64,000 nucleotides of DNA from Gracilimonas sp034520725. Its GTDB lineage: Bacteria > Bacteroidota > Rhodothermia > Balneolales > Balneolaceae. The translations under genes and the position numbers were made by a program. The notes under the pieces are model-generated. The model saw only the letters and a list, made by a program, of their open reading frames with translations. It did not search any database and was not told the origin of the DNA. Where the stretch lies: contig JAXHNH010000013.1 in the NCBI GenBank assembly GCA_034520725.1, positions 1 through 64,000 on the forward strand, in the 5' to 3' direction. Shown piece by piece: positions 27,857-37,581 of the stretch (position 1 is the first letter of the stretch; each line of letters opens with the position of its first letter).

Positions 27857-28695
27857 TCAAACAGCTGATTATACATTTCTTTCAGAATGATGATATTTGA
27901 GTCCGGCTCAAACTTGATTATGAAGCCTTGTGCAATATCAGTCAGGCTTGCATAGGGTTCCAGATAAATGCGCTGTGTTTGGCGGCCTTGTTCCGGCTCA
28001 GCCCGAATAACCCTTCCGATCGGGATGCCTTGTGGAAATTGGTTGCTGCTGCCGGAGGTTTCGATCACAAAACCTGAATCGACGGGTACAGTTTTGGGAA
28101 CAAACTCCATCACAAGCTCCCCATAATGGTCACCGGTCCAGCTAACAATACCGTTGGCCTGATTTTCCTGAATACGGGCACTCACCCTGAAAAGAGAATT
28201 GTAATATGGCATCACTTGCGAGTAATACGTCCCGGCAAGTACGATCTTCCCGATCAATCCATCTGAGGAGACCAATGGCATGCCTTCTTTTAATCCATCT
28301 TGTGTACCTGAGTCAACCGTAAGGGTGTTGTTAAGTCCACTTAGCTGTTTGCTAACGATGAGTACAGGCTGAAGATCAAAATCACTCCGGTATTGATAAC
28401 CGAGTAATTTCCGCAATTCCCTGTTTTCCTGCTCAATGGCACGGAGGCGACTCAGTTCATCCTGAAGCAGGATATTCTGACGCTGTAAATAGGTATTAGT
28501 GTTAAGAGCCTGCCGGTATATCCGGATATTGGCCAGGGGTTCTTCCAATAAACTAAGTGAAGTGACTGAAACCGTACGCAGCGTATCTATACCACCCTGA
28601 TGTCTGCTGATAGCCAATGCAAAAGCAAAGATCAGAAGTAGGGCAGTTATTATGTAATCCTTGGCATCACTTAGTTTTAACGATCTAAGTCGCAT
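27853..28695 (-). CDS. mreC: Rod-shape-determining protein MreC
   Basis: A 280-residue periplasmic scaffold with one N-terminal transmembrane helix (about 14-30), a coiled coil (about 60-100, LQRQNILLQDELSRLRAI) and a beta-rich C-terminal domain with VLIVSKQLSGLNNTLTVDSG and KEGMPLVSSDGLIGKIV. It links MreB and the PBP2/RodA synthases. It follows mreB by 14 bp. Confidence 0.9.
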   Translation of the reverse strand: MRLRSLKLSDAKDYIITALLLIFAFALAISRHQGGIDTLRTVSVTSLSLLEEPLANIRIYRQALNTNTYLQRQNILLQDELSRLRAIEQENRELRKLLGYQYRSDFDLQPVLIVSKQLSGLNNTLTVDSGTQDGLKEGMPLVSSDGLIGKIVLAGTYYSQVMPYYNSLFRVSARIQENQANGIVSWTGDHYGELVMEFVPKTVPVDSGFVIETSGSSNQFPQGIPIGRVIRAEPEQGRQTQRIYLEPYASLTDIAQGFIIKFEPDSNIIILKEMYNQLFE

Positions 28696-28709
28696 TCATT
28701 ATTGGGGTA

Positions 28710-29777
28710 TTAAGAAATTACCGGGCGGTAATATTCAAGATTTTCAAGTATGGCACCGGTACCTCTTACAACAGCGGTGAGAGGATCTTCGGCAATATGA
28801 ACAGGAAGATCGGTGGTCTCCATGATCAATTTATCTAAATTTTTAAGCAATGCACCACCTCCCGTCAGCATGATACCGCGGTCAAGGATATCGGCAGAGA
28901 GCTCAGGGGGTGTCTGCTCAAGTGATTTGGTAATAGATTCTACAATTGTGTTAACAGATTCCGCAATAGCTTCTCTGGCATCTTTGGATGTAATGTGGCG
29001 TGTTCTTGGAACACCGTTCACGAGGTCACGACCTTTGGTGATCATTTCAAGTTCTTCATCAAGAGGTGCCGCAGAACCGATCTCACATTTGATCTTCTCT
29101 GCGGTTCTTTCACCTATAAGAAGGTTATGATTTCTTCTGAAATAGTTGATGATATCGTCATTCAGTTCATCTCCACCCAAGCGCACTGACTGAGCATAAA
29201 CCACACCGGAAAGGGCAATAACGGCGATCTCTGTGGTACCGCCACCAATATCAACGATCATACTTCCCACCGGTTCATGTACATCCAGGCCGATACCGAT
29301 AGCAGCAGCCATAGGCTCATCCACCAGATATACTTCCTTGGCTCCGGCATGCTCGGCACTGTCACGAACGGCACGGCGTTCAACTTCGGTGATCCCACTT
29401 GGTACACAAATAACCATCTGTCGGGTTGTGGAGTACCATTTCATCTTCACCTTTTTGATCATGCCGCGGATCATCTGCTCAGCCACTTCAAAATCAGCGA
29501 TCACACCATCACGAAGGGGGCGTACGGTCCGAATCTTACTGTGAGTCTTCTCGTGCATGAGGCGGGCTTCATGACCGGTCGCAACCGGAACATTCTGCTG
29601 ATTCAGAGCAACAATGGAAGGTTCGTTCAGGACAATGCCTTCACCTCGTGAATAGATCAGAGTATTGGCAGTACCTAAGTCCATGGCGATGTCGGTGTAG
29701 AGAAAATCGAAGAACCCTTTTTTCTGTGGTTGTTTTTTACTGTTTTGTGAAGTGTTTACTTCGCGAGATTCTGACAT
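28710..29777 (-). CDS. mreB: Rod-shape-determining actin homologue MreB
   Basis: A 355-residue bacterial actin. ATP-binding motifs: AMDLGTANTLIYSRGEGIV (phosphate 1), SMIVDIGGGTTEIAVIAL (phosphate 2) and LTGGGALLKNLDKLI (adenosine). Before the fold there is an extra Lys/Gln-rich N-terminus of about 25 residues including KKGFFDFLYTDIA. It opens the five-gene cell-shape operon, with a 138-bp AT-rich gap behind purH that presumably holds its promoter. Confidence 0.96.
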   Translation of the reverse strand: MSESREVNTSQNSKKQPQKKGFFDFLYTDIAMDLGTANTLIYSRGEGIVLNEPSIVALNQQNVPVATGHEARLMHEKTHSKIRTVRPLRDGVIADFEVAEQMIRGMIKKVKMKWYSTTRQMVICVPSGITEVERRAVRDSAEHAGAKEVYLVDEPMAAAIGIGLDVHEPVGSMIVDIGGGTTEIAVIALSGVVYAQSVRLGGDELNDDIINYFRRNHNLLIGERTAEKIKCEIGSAAPLDEELEMITKGRDLVNGVPRTRHITSKDAREAIAESVNTIVESITKSLEQTPPELSADILDRGIMLTGGGALLKNLDKLIMETTDLPVHIAEDPLTAVVRGTGAILENLEYYRPVIS

Positions 29778-29915
29778 TTCTGACCGTTAAGATATTTGAG
29801 CGTTGGGATAATAGATGATAAAGAAAATACAATAATGAATGTGTATTTGCGAATGTATAAAAACCTAAAATTCATAAATTTTCAAATAACCTGATTTAGC
29901 TTAAAAATCGCTATT

Positions 29916-31490
29916 TCAATGCCTGAAATGACGTTTTCCTGTTAAAACCATGGTCATGTCAAATTCATTGGCTTTGGTGATCACTTCTTCATCCCTGATG
30001 CTTCCACCGGGTTGGATGACGGCGGTTGCACCGGCTTTGGCTGCAGCTTCAACACCATCAGCAAATGGGAAGAAGGCATCGGATGCTATAGCTGAGCCCG
30101 AAAGATCCAATCCTTCCTTGGCTGCTTTTGCCACAGCTATTTCTGAAGAATCGACGCGACTTGTCTGCCCTGAACCTATGCCCAGTGTTCTGCCATCTTT
30201 GGCATACACTATAGCATTTGATTTAATGTGGCGAACCACTTTCCATGAAAATAGCAGGTCCTTCAATTCCTGTTCTGTTGGTTTTCGTTTACTGACCACC
30301 TTAAATTCATCCGGATCGGCAGGCAAGAGATCTGCCTGCTGATTCAGCAATCCTCCAAATATGGACTTAAATGACAAGGCTTGTACTTCACTTACCGACT
30401 TTTTGATCCGTATTAACCTACGATTTTTTTTCTGTGTCAACAGCTCAAGAGAATCCTCACTGAATGAGGGGGCAATGATGATCTCGGTAAAGATCTCATC
30501 AATAGCTTTTGCGGTATCCAGGTCCAGTTCCTGATTCACGACTACAATTCCGCCAAAAGGTGACACACGATCGGTGCTAAAGGCTTTTTCGTATGCTGAT
30601 CTCAGTGAATCTCCAACACCAACTCCGGAAGGGATCGTATGCTTGATGATGGCACAGGCTTTTTCATCATCGTTAAAATCTGAAATGATATTCAAAGCGG
30701 AGTCGACATCCAGGTAGTTGTTGTAGCTAAGCTGCTTTCCGTGAAAGCAATCGATGTATGATTCCTGATCACCGTAAACCGCTGCTTTTTGATGAGGGTT
30801 CTCACCGTACCGAAGTTCCTGTGAAAGTGGGAGTGAAATGTTGACCTGTTTTGCGGGCTCTTCTTCGATCAGTTTGGTGAAATAATTTGTGATGGCAGCA
30901 TCGTAATCGGCTGTGTGGGCAAAAGCATCCTTTGCCAGTTTACGCCTGCTTTCCATGGATATTGTCATTTTCTCTTCCAGTTCCATAATGAACTCGCCAT
31001 ATTGTGATGGTGAACTCAGGATAGAAACATGAGCAAAATTCTTTGCGGCTGCCCTGATCATGGTCGGTCCGCCGATATCAATGAATTCCGTGGCTTCTGC
31101 TTCGGTAACATTAGGTTCAGCCACTTTATTCTTAAATGGATATAGATTTACCACGACCAGTTCGATAGGATTGATACCCAGTTTCTCGATTTCATCCACG
31201 TCAGGATCGTGAGAGGTTCTTGCCAGAATTCCTCCGTGAACCATTGGGTGCAGGGTCTTCACGCGACCATCAAGACACTCCTCGAAGCCGGTTATATCTG
31301 AAACATCCTTAACAGGTATTCCTTCTGCTTCGATAGTCTTTGCTGTTCCGCCGGTTGAAATGATCTCAATACCGGATGCATGAAGGGCCTTTGCCAGTTC
31401 AGGTAAACCGGTTTTGTCGGATACTGAAATAAGTGCACGCTTTATTTTGAGAGGAGTGGTTGGGAGAGATGAAAGAGGCTTAAGTGACAC
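29916..31490 (-). CDS. purH: Bifunctional AICAR transformylase/IMP cyclohydrolase
   Basis: A 524-residue enzyme for the last two steps of IMP synthesis. The N-terminal MGS-like cyclohydrolase domain (1-200) has RALISVSDKTGLPELAKAL, STGGTAKTIEAEGIPVKDVSDITGFEE (in parts) and GRVKTLHPMVHGGIL. The C-terminal transformylase has LRYGENPHQKAA and IKHTIPSGVGVG, and ends in VLTGKRHFRH. It follows purN by 17 bp; the two purine genes are cotranscribed. Confidence 0.96.
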   Translation of the reverse strand: MSLKPLSSLPTTPLKIKRALISVSDKTGLPELAKALHASGIEIISTGGTAKTIEAEGIPVKDVSDITGFEECLDGRVKTLHPMVHGGILARTSHDPDVDEIEKLGINPIELVVVNLYPFKNKVAEPNVTEAEATEFIDIGGPTMIRAAAKNFAHVSILSSPSQYGEFIMELEEKMTISMESRRKLAKDAFAHTADYDAAITNYFTKLIEEEPAKQVNISLPLSQELRYGENPHQKAAVYGDQESYIDCFHGKQLSYNNYLDVDSALNIISDFNDDEKACAIIKHTIPSGVGVGDSLRSAYEKAFSTDRVSPFGGIVVVNQELDLDTAKAIDEIFTEIIIAPSFSEDSLELLTQKKNRRLIRIKKSVSEVQALSFKSIFGGLLNQQADLLPADPDEFKVVSKRKPTEQELKDLLFSWKVVRHIKSNAIVYAKDGRTLGIGSGQTSRVDSSEIAVAKAAKEGLDLSGSAIASDAFFPFADGVEAAAKAGATAVIQPGGSIRDEEVITKANEFDMTMVLTGKRHFRH

Positions 31491-31507
31491 GGTTAGGTTT
31501 TTTCGGT

Positions 31508-32101
31508 TTAGGTTTTGTAGATCTTATTCAAATATTCTTGTACAGTGGCAGGCAACAGTTCGTGTTCTTGTTTTAGGATCCTTGCAGCCAGGGATTGGGG
31601 GGTGTCATCAGGCTGAACCGAAACCTCAGTTTGTGCAAGTATCGGTCCTTTGTCAAAATCTTCATTCACAAGGTGTACCGTACATCCTGAAACCGGTTCC
31701 TGATTCTTAATGACAGCCTTATGCACATTTGATCCATAAAATCCTTTACCACCATATTTTGGCAACAGAGAAGGGTGAATATTCAGGATCTTGTTCTCAT
31801 AATTCTCAATAACCTGCAAGGGGATCTTTTTGAGATACCCCGCAAGAATTATAAGATCAGTATCCCAGGCTTTAAGTTGTTGTAAAAGAGTATCTGCAAA
31901 TTCTGATTCACTATCAAAAGACGAGGGTGGGATAACTTTATGAGGAATGCCGTGCTTATTTGCACGTTCTATAGAACCAATGTCAGGCTTATCGGTTATG
32001 AGACCACGAATTCTTGCAGATAGTTCACCCTCTTCAATTGCATCAATAAGCGACTGAAAGTTAGTGCCCGAGCCGGACGCAAAAACAACGAGTCCTTTCA
32101 A
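31508..32101 (-). CDS. purN: Phosphoribosylglycinamide formyltransferase
   Basis: A 197-residue GAR transformylase using 10-formyl-tetrahydrofolate. Motifs: VVFASGSGTNFQSLIDAIEE (substrate loop), LAGYLKKIP, ILNIHPSLLPKYGGKGFYG with the catalytic Asn-His pair, and VSGCTVHLVNEDFDKGPILAQ. Length is normal. It directly precedes purH. Confidence 0.95.
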   Translation of the reverse strand: MKGLVVFASGSGTNFQSLIDAIEEGELSARIRGLITDKPDIGSIERANKHGIPHKVIPPSSFDSESEFADTLLQQLKAWDTDLIILAGYLKKIPLQVIENYENKILNIHPSLLPKYGGKGFYGSNVHKAVIKNQEPVSGCTVHLVNEDFDKGPILAQTEVSVQPDDTPQSLAARILKQEHELLPATVQEYLNKIYKT

Positions 32102-32180
32102 AAGTTAAAGTGGTTTAAGGGTGCCTGATAAGGCAGAAAAGATAGGAAATGTTTAGGTAGTATAAAGAGGAAATATCGAA

Positions 32181-33266
32181 TTAATTCGAACCTGTTGGCG
32201 GACTTGCTTCCTTCCTGAAGATCTGATAGTTATTGAAGCTCCAGTTGATCTGGGTAATAGCAATCTTAATAACTGTAGCAAGGGGTACAGCGATCAGCAT
32301 ACCGAGAATACCGGCTGTTTCTGCACCGACCAGAATAATGAACAAAATGGCTACAGGATGCATATCTGCAGAACGGGAAAATAGCATGGGCTGAAACACA
32401 AGATTGTCAAGCAGTTGAACGATAAATATGGCTAGCATACAGGCTGCAACCAAAGAAAAGTTACCGGTTTCGATAATGGATACTATGATGGAAAGGAAAT
32501 ATCCAAGTATAGGTCCGAAATAGGGGATAGTGTTTGCCAGTCCCACAGCAATACCCACTGACATAGAATTACCCAAACCGGCGATACTTAAAAATGCCCA
32601 GGAGGATAATGCCACCAGAAAACTCTGTAGAAGAACACTACGAAAGTAAAGTCCTAGCCTATTCTCGATCTTATCGATCACGGTAAGGGAAGTTTCGAAA
32701 TACTTATTTGGAACGAGACGAAGAAGATCACGGCGGATCTTGCTTCCATCCTTTAAAAAAAAGAATGCAGCAAAGGGCACAACCAGTACAGCTGAAAATA
32801 TATTTGTAAAGATGCCAAGGGCATCACTAATGATAGTGGAGATCTGATTTACATTGAAGAGATCGTTGGCAATGTCAGTTATACTATCTTCAAGAAATCC
32901 ATTGGGCAGGAATTCAAAATTATCAATTAGCTGATTTTCAATACGAACCGATATCTGGCGGATATTTTCGAGACTGAGTTGTGCGGCAAGTTCTGCCATC
33001 TGGTTAGCTATGATCGGTATCACGCTGGTCGATATAAATCCGAGTATTAAAATAACTGTAAAAAGAACAAGAATAACGCCTAGTGTACGGTTTACCCCCG
33101 AGGACTGCAGGCGATTTACAAATGGATCAAGCACATAACTGAGGATCATGGCCAATACCAGGAAGATCACTAAGTTGGAATAGTTATATATGATCATAAG
33201 CCCAACGACAACAGCCGAAAGCCCTAAGATAAATTTAACCACTTTGTCCAGTGTGATATTTTTCAT
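32181..33266 (-). CDS. AI-2E-family (PerM-type) membrane transporter
   Basis: A 361-residue protein with about eight hydrophobic segments: two N-terminal pairs, an amphipathic soluble part (about 110-150) and the C-terminal cluster AVGLANTIPYFGPILGYFLS, typical of the AI-2E transporter/PerM family. Family members export small molecules or act as Na+/H+ antiporters; the substrate cannot be assigned. Its start overlaps the recX stop by 4 bp. Confidence 0.85.
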   Translation of the reverse strand: MKNITLDKVVKFILGLSAVVVGLMIIYNYSNLVIFLVLAMILSYVLDPFVNRLQSSGVNRTLGVILVLFTVILILGFISTSVIPIIANQMAELAAQLSLENIRQISVRIENQLIDNFEFLPNGFLEDSITDIANDLFNVNQISTIISDALGIFTNIFSAVLVVPFAAFFFLKDGSKIRRDLLRLVPNKYFETSLTVIDKIENRLGLYFRSVLLQSFLVALSSWAFLSIAGLGNSMSVGIAVGLANTIPYFGPILGYFLSIIVSIIETGNFSLVAACMLAIFIVQLLDNLVFQPMLFSRSADMHPVAILFIILVGAETAGILGMLIAVPLATVIKIAITQINWSFNNYQIFRKEASPPTGSN

Positions 33267-33955
33267 TGATCAATGATCACTAAAAGTTCTTCTATGTGTT
33301 TGAAAATATGGTCTGAATCGTACCCTTTTCTCAATAAAAAGTCGAATATCTTTTTCTTTCGTTTTTCTACCGGTTCCCGCTGGTACCGTTTTTTCTTTTT
33401 TCGGATCAGTGCAACCATGCTTTCTTTGATGTCATCAGCTGCAAAGGACTTTTGAATGCATTCTTCAACTACAGGTTTTGAAATGCCTTTCTTGAACAGC
33501 TGCGTTCGGATCTTATAAGGACCCCAATCGTTGAATTCGAACTTATCAGCCGTGTATTTGAGAGCAAATTTCCGGTCGTCTATATATTCTTTTTCCTCGA
33601 ATTCATCAAGAATCTCATCAATATAACTGCCGGAATATCCTTTTTTGTAAGCCTTGTCTTTAAGTTCTTTCCGGGAGTGATCTCGCCTTGAAAGGATCCT
33701 GAAAAAATATTCCCTGGTTGCCCATCTTTCCTCAGCTTTCTCGATCTGCGCCAGGATATCCCGGGTGATGAGAGTACCCTTTTTTAGATCAAGCCGGGTG
33801 AGGGTGGCTTGTGAAACGCCGATCAGAAACTGTTTTTGTATGAAGAGTGAGAAACGGGTTGCGTTCTTTTTTTGAACCTGTATCTCAGAAACGGGAGCCG
33901 GAAGAAGCTCGAGAGCTTCTTCCGAATACCGCTGGTATTTATCCTTTTTCTTCAA
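33263..33955 (-). CDS. recX: Regulatory protein RecX
   Basis: A 230-residue helical, very Lys-rich protein with RecX repeats, for example FFRILSRRDHSRKELKDKAY, YIDEILDEFEEKEYIDDRKFA and GPYKIRTQLFKKGI. RecX modulates RecA filaments. It begins 17 bases inside the 3' end of recA, giving tight coupling. The N-terminal 80 residues are extended relative to short RecX proteins. Confidence 0.9.
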   Translation of the reverse strand: MKKKDKYQRYSEEALELLPAPVSEIQVQKKNATRFSLFIQKQFLIGVSQATLTRLDLKKGTLITRDILAQIEKAEERWATREYFFRILSRRDHSRKELKDKAYKKGYSGSYIDEILDEFEEKEYIDDRKFALKYTADKFEFNDWGPYKIRTQLFKKGISKPVVEECIQKSFAADDIKESMVALIRKKKKRYQREPVEKRKKKIFDFLLRKGYDSDHIFKHIEELLVIIDQ

Positions 33956-34997
33956 CCGCTTCTTTTTTCTTTTTCTTGTCCTTCTCTTCCTCAGGTTCTT
34001 CTTCCTCGATACCCATTAGTTTCTTGCGAACAATAGCTTCGATCTTCTCAGCGAGTTCAGGATCTTCTTCAAGGAACTGCATGGCGGCATCAGAACCCTG
34101 TCCGATCGGCTCACCATCGTAACGAAACCAGCTTCCGCGCTTCTCGATGATATCATATTCCACAGCCAGATCCAGGATCTCGGAGATACGTGAGATCCCT
34201 TTACCGTACATGATATTGAACTCAACCACCTTGAAAGGAGGAGCTACCTTGTTCTTGGCCACTTTCACCTTGGTACGGTTACCGATCACTTCGTCGCCTT
34301 TTTTGATGGAACCGATGCGTCGGATATCCAGCCTTACCGAAGAATAGAATTTCAAGGCACGTCCACCGGTAGTAGTTTCAGGATTCCCGAACATCACACC
34401 GATCTTTTCACGCACCTGATTAATGAAAATACAGGAAGTCCGGCTCTTGTTAATAATACCCGTGATCTTACGCATGGCCTGCGACATCAGTCGTGCCTGA
34501 AGTCCCATATGTGAATCACCCATTTCACCCTCAAGTTCAGCGCGGGGCACCAGTGCCGCAACGGAATCGATCACAACCACGTCCAGGGCACCGGAACGGA
34601 TCAGAGTTTCGGTGATCTCGAGGGCCTGCTCACCATTATCGGGCTGAGAGACCAGCAGTTCTTCAACATTGATACCCAGTGCTTTGGCATAGCGGGGATC
34701 AAAAGCATGTTCTGCATCGATGAAGGCGGCATATCCGCCTGCTTTCTGTGCCTCAGCAATAACCTGCAGTGCCAGGGTGGTTTTACCACTGGCCTCAGGA
34801 CCATAAATTTCGGTTACCCGACCCCGCGGTATTCCCTGTACTCCCAGGGCATAATCAACCATGATAGAACCGGTTGATATCACATCAATATCCTGAATGG
34901 CTTCGGAGCCAAGCTTCATGATGGTTCCTTTTCCGTGCTGTTTCTCGATCTGCCCGACGGCTATATCAAGGGCTTTGACTCGGTCGTCTTTACTCAT
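33939..34997 (-). CDS. recA: DNA recombinase RecA
   Basis: A 352-residue RecA with Walker A GPEASGKTT, Walker B VVIDSVAALVP, the L1 loop region GEMGDSHMGLQARLMSQAMRK (in parts) and the L2-side NQVREKIGVMFGNPETTTGGRALKFY. The end is highly charged (EEEEPEEEKDKKKKKEAVEE), as is usual for the regulatory C-terminus. Homologous recombination and SOS induction are its roles. No canonical LexA box was recognised upstream, but see the palindrome at 35123-35143. Confidence 0.97.
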   Translation of the reverse strand: MSKDDRVKALDIAVGQIEKQHGKGTIMKLGSEAIQDIDVISTGSIMVDYALGVQGIPRGRVTEIYGPEASGKTTLALQVIAEAQKAGGYAAFIDAEHAFDPRYAKALGINVEELLVSQPDNGEQALEITETLIRSGALDVVVIDSVAALVPRAELEGEMGDSHMGLQARLMSQAMRKITGIINKSRTSCIFINQVREKIGVMFGNPETTTGGRALKFYSSVRLDIRRIGSIKKGDEVIGNRTKVKVAKNKVAPPFKVVEFNIMYGKGISRISEILDLAVEYDIIEKRGSWFRYDGEPIGQGSDAAMQFLEEDPELAEKIEAIVRKKLMGIEEEEPEEEKDKKKKKEAVEEKG

Positions 34998-35367
34998 AAT
35001 GTTTACCTGTTTGTTTTGTTATTAAATATCCTTTTGGTCTGTTCGATCTATTGGCACCGGAAACGGCCGGCCAAACATACAACTAAAATTCTTTCGACTT
35101 GTGAGACTAATATAAAGTGACCGGGTGACAGTCAGTGTCACCCCAAAGGAAACTGTTTTCAATATATGTTCAATATATGTAATTGACAAACTGCTCATGA
35201 CCCAAATATTAAAATCATTTTTTGTGAATCTCTCTGTTCAGTAAGAGGCGTGAAAAATGAATTCCTTACAGAAAAATTTAAGATCACTTAGCTCGGTTCA
35301 TACTGAACGTAGTTCAAAAAGCTGAATATTTCTGCTAACGATACCTGTAAAATGATGGGTATCAATC
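34998..35367. other. Gene-free region upstream of recA
   Basis: This 370-bp gap separates recA and the kynU 3' end. It holds a perfect 8-bp inverted repeat (35123-35143) and an 11-bp direct repeat TTCAATATATG twice in tandem (35158-35179). I see no coding sequence or RNA gene in it. It must contain the recA promoter on the minus strand. Confidence 0.6.
35123..35143. promoter_or_regulatory. Perfect 8-bp palindrome upstream of recA
   Basis: GGGTGACA-gtcag-TGTCACCC lies about 125 bp upstream of the recA start. It may be an operator, for example for a damage-response repressor, or a small terminator remnant without a T-run. Only the symmetry is observed; the role is inference. Confidence 0.35.
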
Positions 35368-36555
35368 TTAAGATTCATTGACCACTTCCTCAAGCTTATC
35401 CATTGCCATTCTGATCTGATCGGTTGTGGTATAAGGAGCCGGGCCAAATCTTAGGATCTCCCCGCGGGCATCTGTAAATACGCCATTTTCCATCAGGGCT
35501 GCTCTGATCTTACGGGCTTGAGGGGAGGTCAGTGACAAAAACCCTCCATTCAGCTCTAAGGGTTCTTCATGGGTGAGCCGAATGAGGGCCGGATCGAAGT
35601 TCTTGCTTTGGAATTCCTTCCGAAGGAGGGCAACCTGTGCTTTATATTGTTCACGAAGTACCTGCGGAGTCAGATCCATTTCACGGAAAAACTCCACAAC
35701 CTTTGCTGCCCTAAACTGAGAAGATGGATCATAGGTACCGCTCGCAAACCGCTGATTGCCATTGTCATATTCAACCGGGTCATTGTTTCTTGGCTCATCG
35801 AGAGAGTTGAAGGCGGCAAACCAACCCGTAATGGCAGGCCGATAGTCACAATCTCTAGGAAACCGCAAAAAACAATTGGCCTCACCCCACTGCAGATATT
35901 TGTATCCACCGATCAGGATAAAACAATCTTCGAGTCCGGCTTCACGAATGGAGAGCGGAACCACGTTTGTTCCGTGGTAGTCGTCGATCATAACCGGAAT
36001 ATCTTTTTCACGAGCCGCGGCAGCGATCTCAGTCAGGTGTGTGTTGATCAAAGAGGTCTCAAAATAGACCCGCGAGAGCATGACGGCAGAAGTTTTGTCA
36101 TCCATTTCTTCTATAATGCGCTCCGCAAAAGTATCATCGGGTTGAACCGGAACCTGAACAAATTCCAATCCTTCTTCTTCAAGCCTATGCAGCTGCCGGA
36201 ACAGCGAATGGAATTCGCCATCCGTGGAAATGATCTTGGGCTTGTTTTTCAGGTCTAGGCTGCTCATCCAGCTCACAAACAGCACGTGCGTACTTTCTTC
36301 CCGGCAGTAGAATCCATCCGGATCATCATAGAAATCCCGCAGGTAATTTCGCAATACCTCCGTCTTCTCAAACGCTGTTTCCCATTTATTGTCCACATCA
36401 CGGGCGCATACATCAAAGTATTCGGTTTGTCCCTCGCGGGCTACATCGGGCCAGGCTTGGTGGGAGTGACCGGTAAAAAGGAGTCTATCGCCAACGTTGA
36501 ATCGTGAATAATGAGGAATGAGTTTGTTGGCTAAGGCATCGATATCTGACATCAA
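35368..36555 (-). CDS. kynU: Kynureninase-like aminotransferase-fold enzyme
   Basis: A 395-residue PLP enzyme resembling kynureninase, which splits kynurenine (or 3-hydroxykynurenine) to anthranilate (or 3-hydroxyanthranilate) and alanine. Seen: GHSHQAWPDVAREGQ near the start, VMIDDYHGTNVVPLSI, the cofactor lysine in LIGGYKYLQWGEANCF, and FRAAKVVEFF. The preceding gene on the same strand encodes tryptophan 2,3-dioxygenase, which strongly supports the call. The formamidase needed between the two steps is not in the window. Confidence 0.85.
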   Translation of the reverse strand: MMSDIDALANKLIPHYSRFNVGDRLLFTGHSHQAWPDVAREGQTEYFDVCARDVDNKWETAFEKTEVLRNYLRDFYDDPDGFYCREESTHVLFVSWMSSLDLKNKPKIISTDGEFHSLFRQLHRLEEEGLEFVQVPVQPDDTFAERIIEEMDDKTSAVMLSRVYFETSLINTHLTEIAAAAREKDIPVMIDDYHGTNVVPLSIREAGLEDCFILIGGYKYLQWGEANCFLRFPRDCDYRPAITGWFAAFNSLDEPRNNDPVEYDNGNQRFASGTYDPSSQFRAAKVVEFFREMDLTPQVLREQYKAQVALLRKEFQSKNFDPALIRLTHEEPLELNGGFLSLTSPQARKIRAALMENGVFTDARGEILRFGPAPYTTTDQIRMAMDKLEEVVNES

Positions 36556-36612
36556 AAAATGGTTTTATTTGGTTTGGTTGCAGTAACTGAAATTTGAGCG
36601 GTTCTGTTCATT

Positions 36613-37392
36613 TTAAAACTTAGAACGGATAGCCCAGAGGTCAGGAAAGATAGGATTGTTCAGTGTCTTATGAAGGTATTTTGCGCCATCTGATCCGCCG
36701 GTTCCTTTTTTAGTGCCAATGGTGCGTTCAACCATCTTAACATGGCGGTATCTCCATTCCTGAAGGCCTTCGTCATAATCCACAAAGAGTTCGGCCACCA
36801 TGGCGGCTTCGGGATCTTCCTGCATGGCTTTCACCAATTCATCCTGAATCTCATCTGACGGTTCGTGGATCAAACCTCTGTCATTATCTCTTTTTGGGGT
36901 TATATTCCAATCTCTGGTGCGCATATAGGCACAAAAACTTTCCCATAAAGTGGATTCCTCCATTCGGGATTCAAGGATATCAATATGGTTCGGCTGATCC
37001 TTGTGAGCTTCTTTCATGAGGGGGAAGCGGAGCCCGCAAATGATCTCCATCTCCCGGAATTGCAGCGACTGAAATCCGGATGATTGCCCCAGGAATTTAC
37101 GGAAACTGTTGAACTCAAGAGGCGTCATGGTTTCCAGAATATCGATCTGTGAGACCATAGTTTTCAGGATGGTCAAAATACGGCGCATGGTCTTGACGGC
37201 TCCCCAGGTTTGGCCGGCTTCAAGGTCTTTTCGGAGCTTTCCAAACTCGTGCAATATCTGTTTGAACCATAGCTCATAGGTCTGATGAATGATGATGAAA
37301 AGCATCTCGTCGTGCTCGGGCGGGTCCGACTTATACTCCTGCAGGTCAGTGAGTTCGTCGATCTTGAGATAGTTGGTGTAGGTCAGGCTCAT
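36613..37392 (-). CDS. kynA: Tryptophan 2,3-dioxygenase
   Basis: Haem dioxygenase of 259 residues opening the indole ring of L-tryptophan to N-formylkynurenine. The signature HDEMLFIIIHQTYELWFKQI carries the catalytic and substrate-contacting His; further blocks are FRKFLGQSSGFQSLQFREME, and WRYRHVKMVERTIGTKKGTGG with the haem-ligand His. It is slightly shorter than typical members (about 280). It is first of a two-gene kynA-kynU unit with a 57-bp gap. Confidence 0.94.
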   Translation of the reverse strand: MSLTYTNYLKIDELTDLQEYKSDPPEHDEMLFIIIHQTYELWFKQILHEFGKLRKDLEAGQTWGAVKTMRRILTILKTMVSQIDILETMTPLEFNSFRKFLGQSSGFQSLQFREMEIICGLRFPLMKEAHKDQPNHIDILESRMEESTLWESFCAYMRTRDWNITPKRDNDRGLIHEPSDEIQDELVKAMQEDPEAAMVAELFVDYDEGLQEWRYRHVKMVERTIGTKKGTGGSDGAKYLHKTLNNPIFPDLWAIRSKF

Positions 37393-37470
37393 GTATTCGG
37401 TGATTTGGTTCGGTTGAATAATACCGAGTTCGCACGTGGATTGCTAAGTGGAAAGGGGCAAGGGGTGGGG

Positions 37471-37516
37471 TGTAAGGTTTTAGGTGTTAGGTTTTAGGTG
37501 TTAGGTGTTAGGTTTT
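37471..37516. repeat. TTAGG-rich short tandem repeats, left copy
   Basis: About six near-tandem copies of TTAGGTG/TTAGGTTT lie between the kynA start and the kinase-like gene. A second cluster flanks the other side of that gene. No function is evident. Confidence 0.7.
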
Positions 37517-37581
37517 TTGTTGATGCATGATAAAATTAAAGAACCCTGTTCGTAGTTCGTAAAAATTATGTACCATATAGT

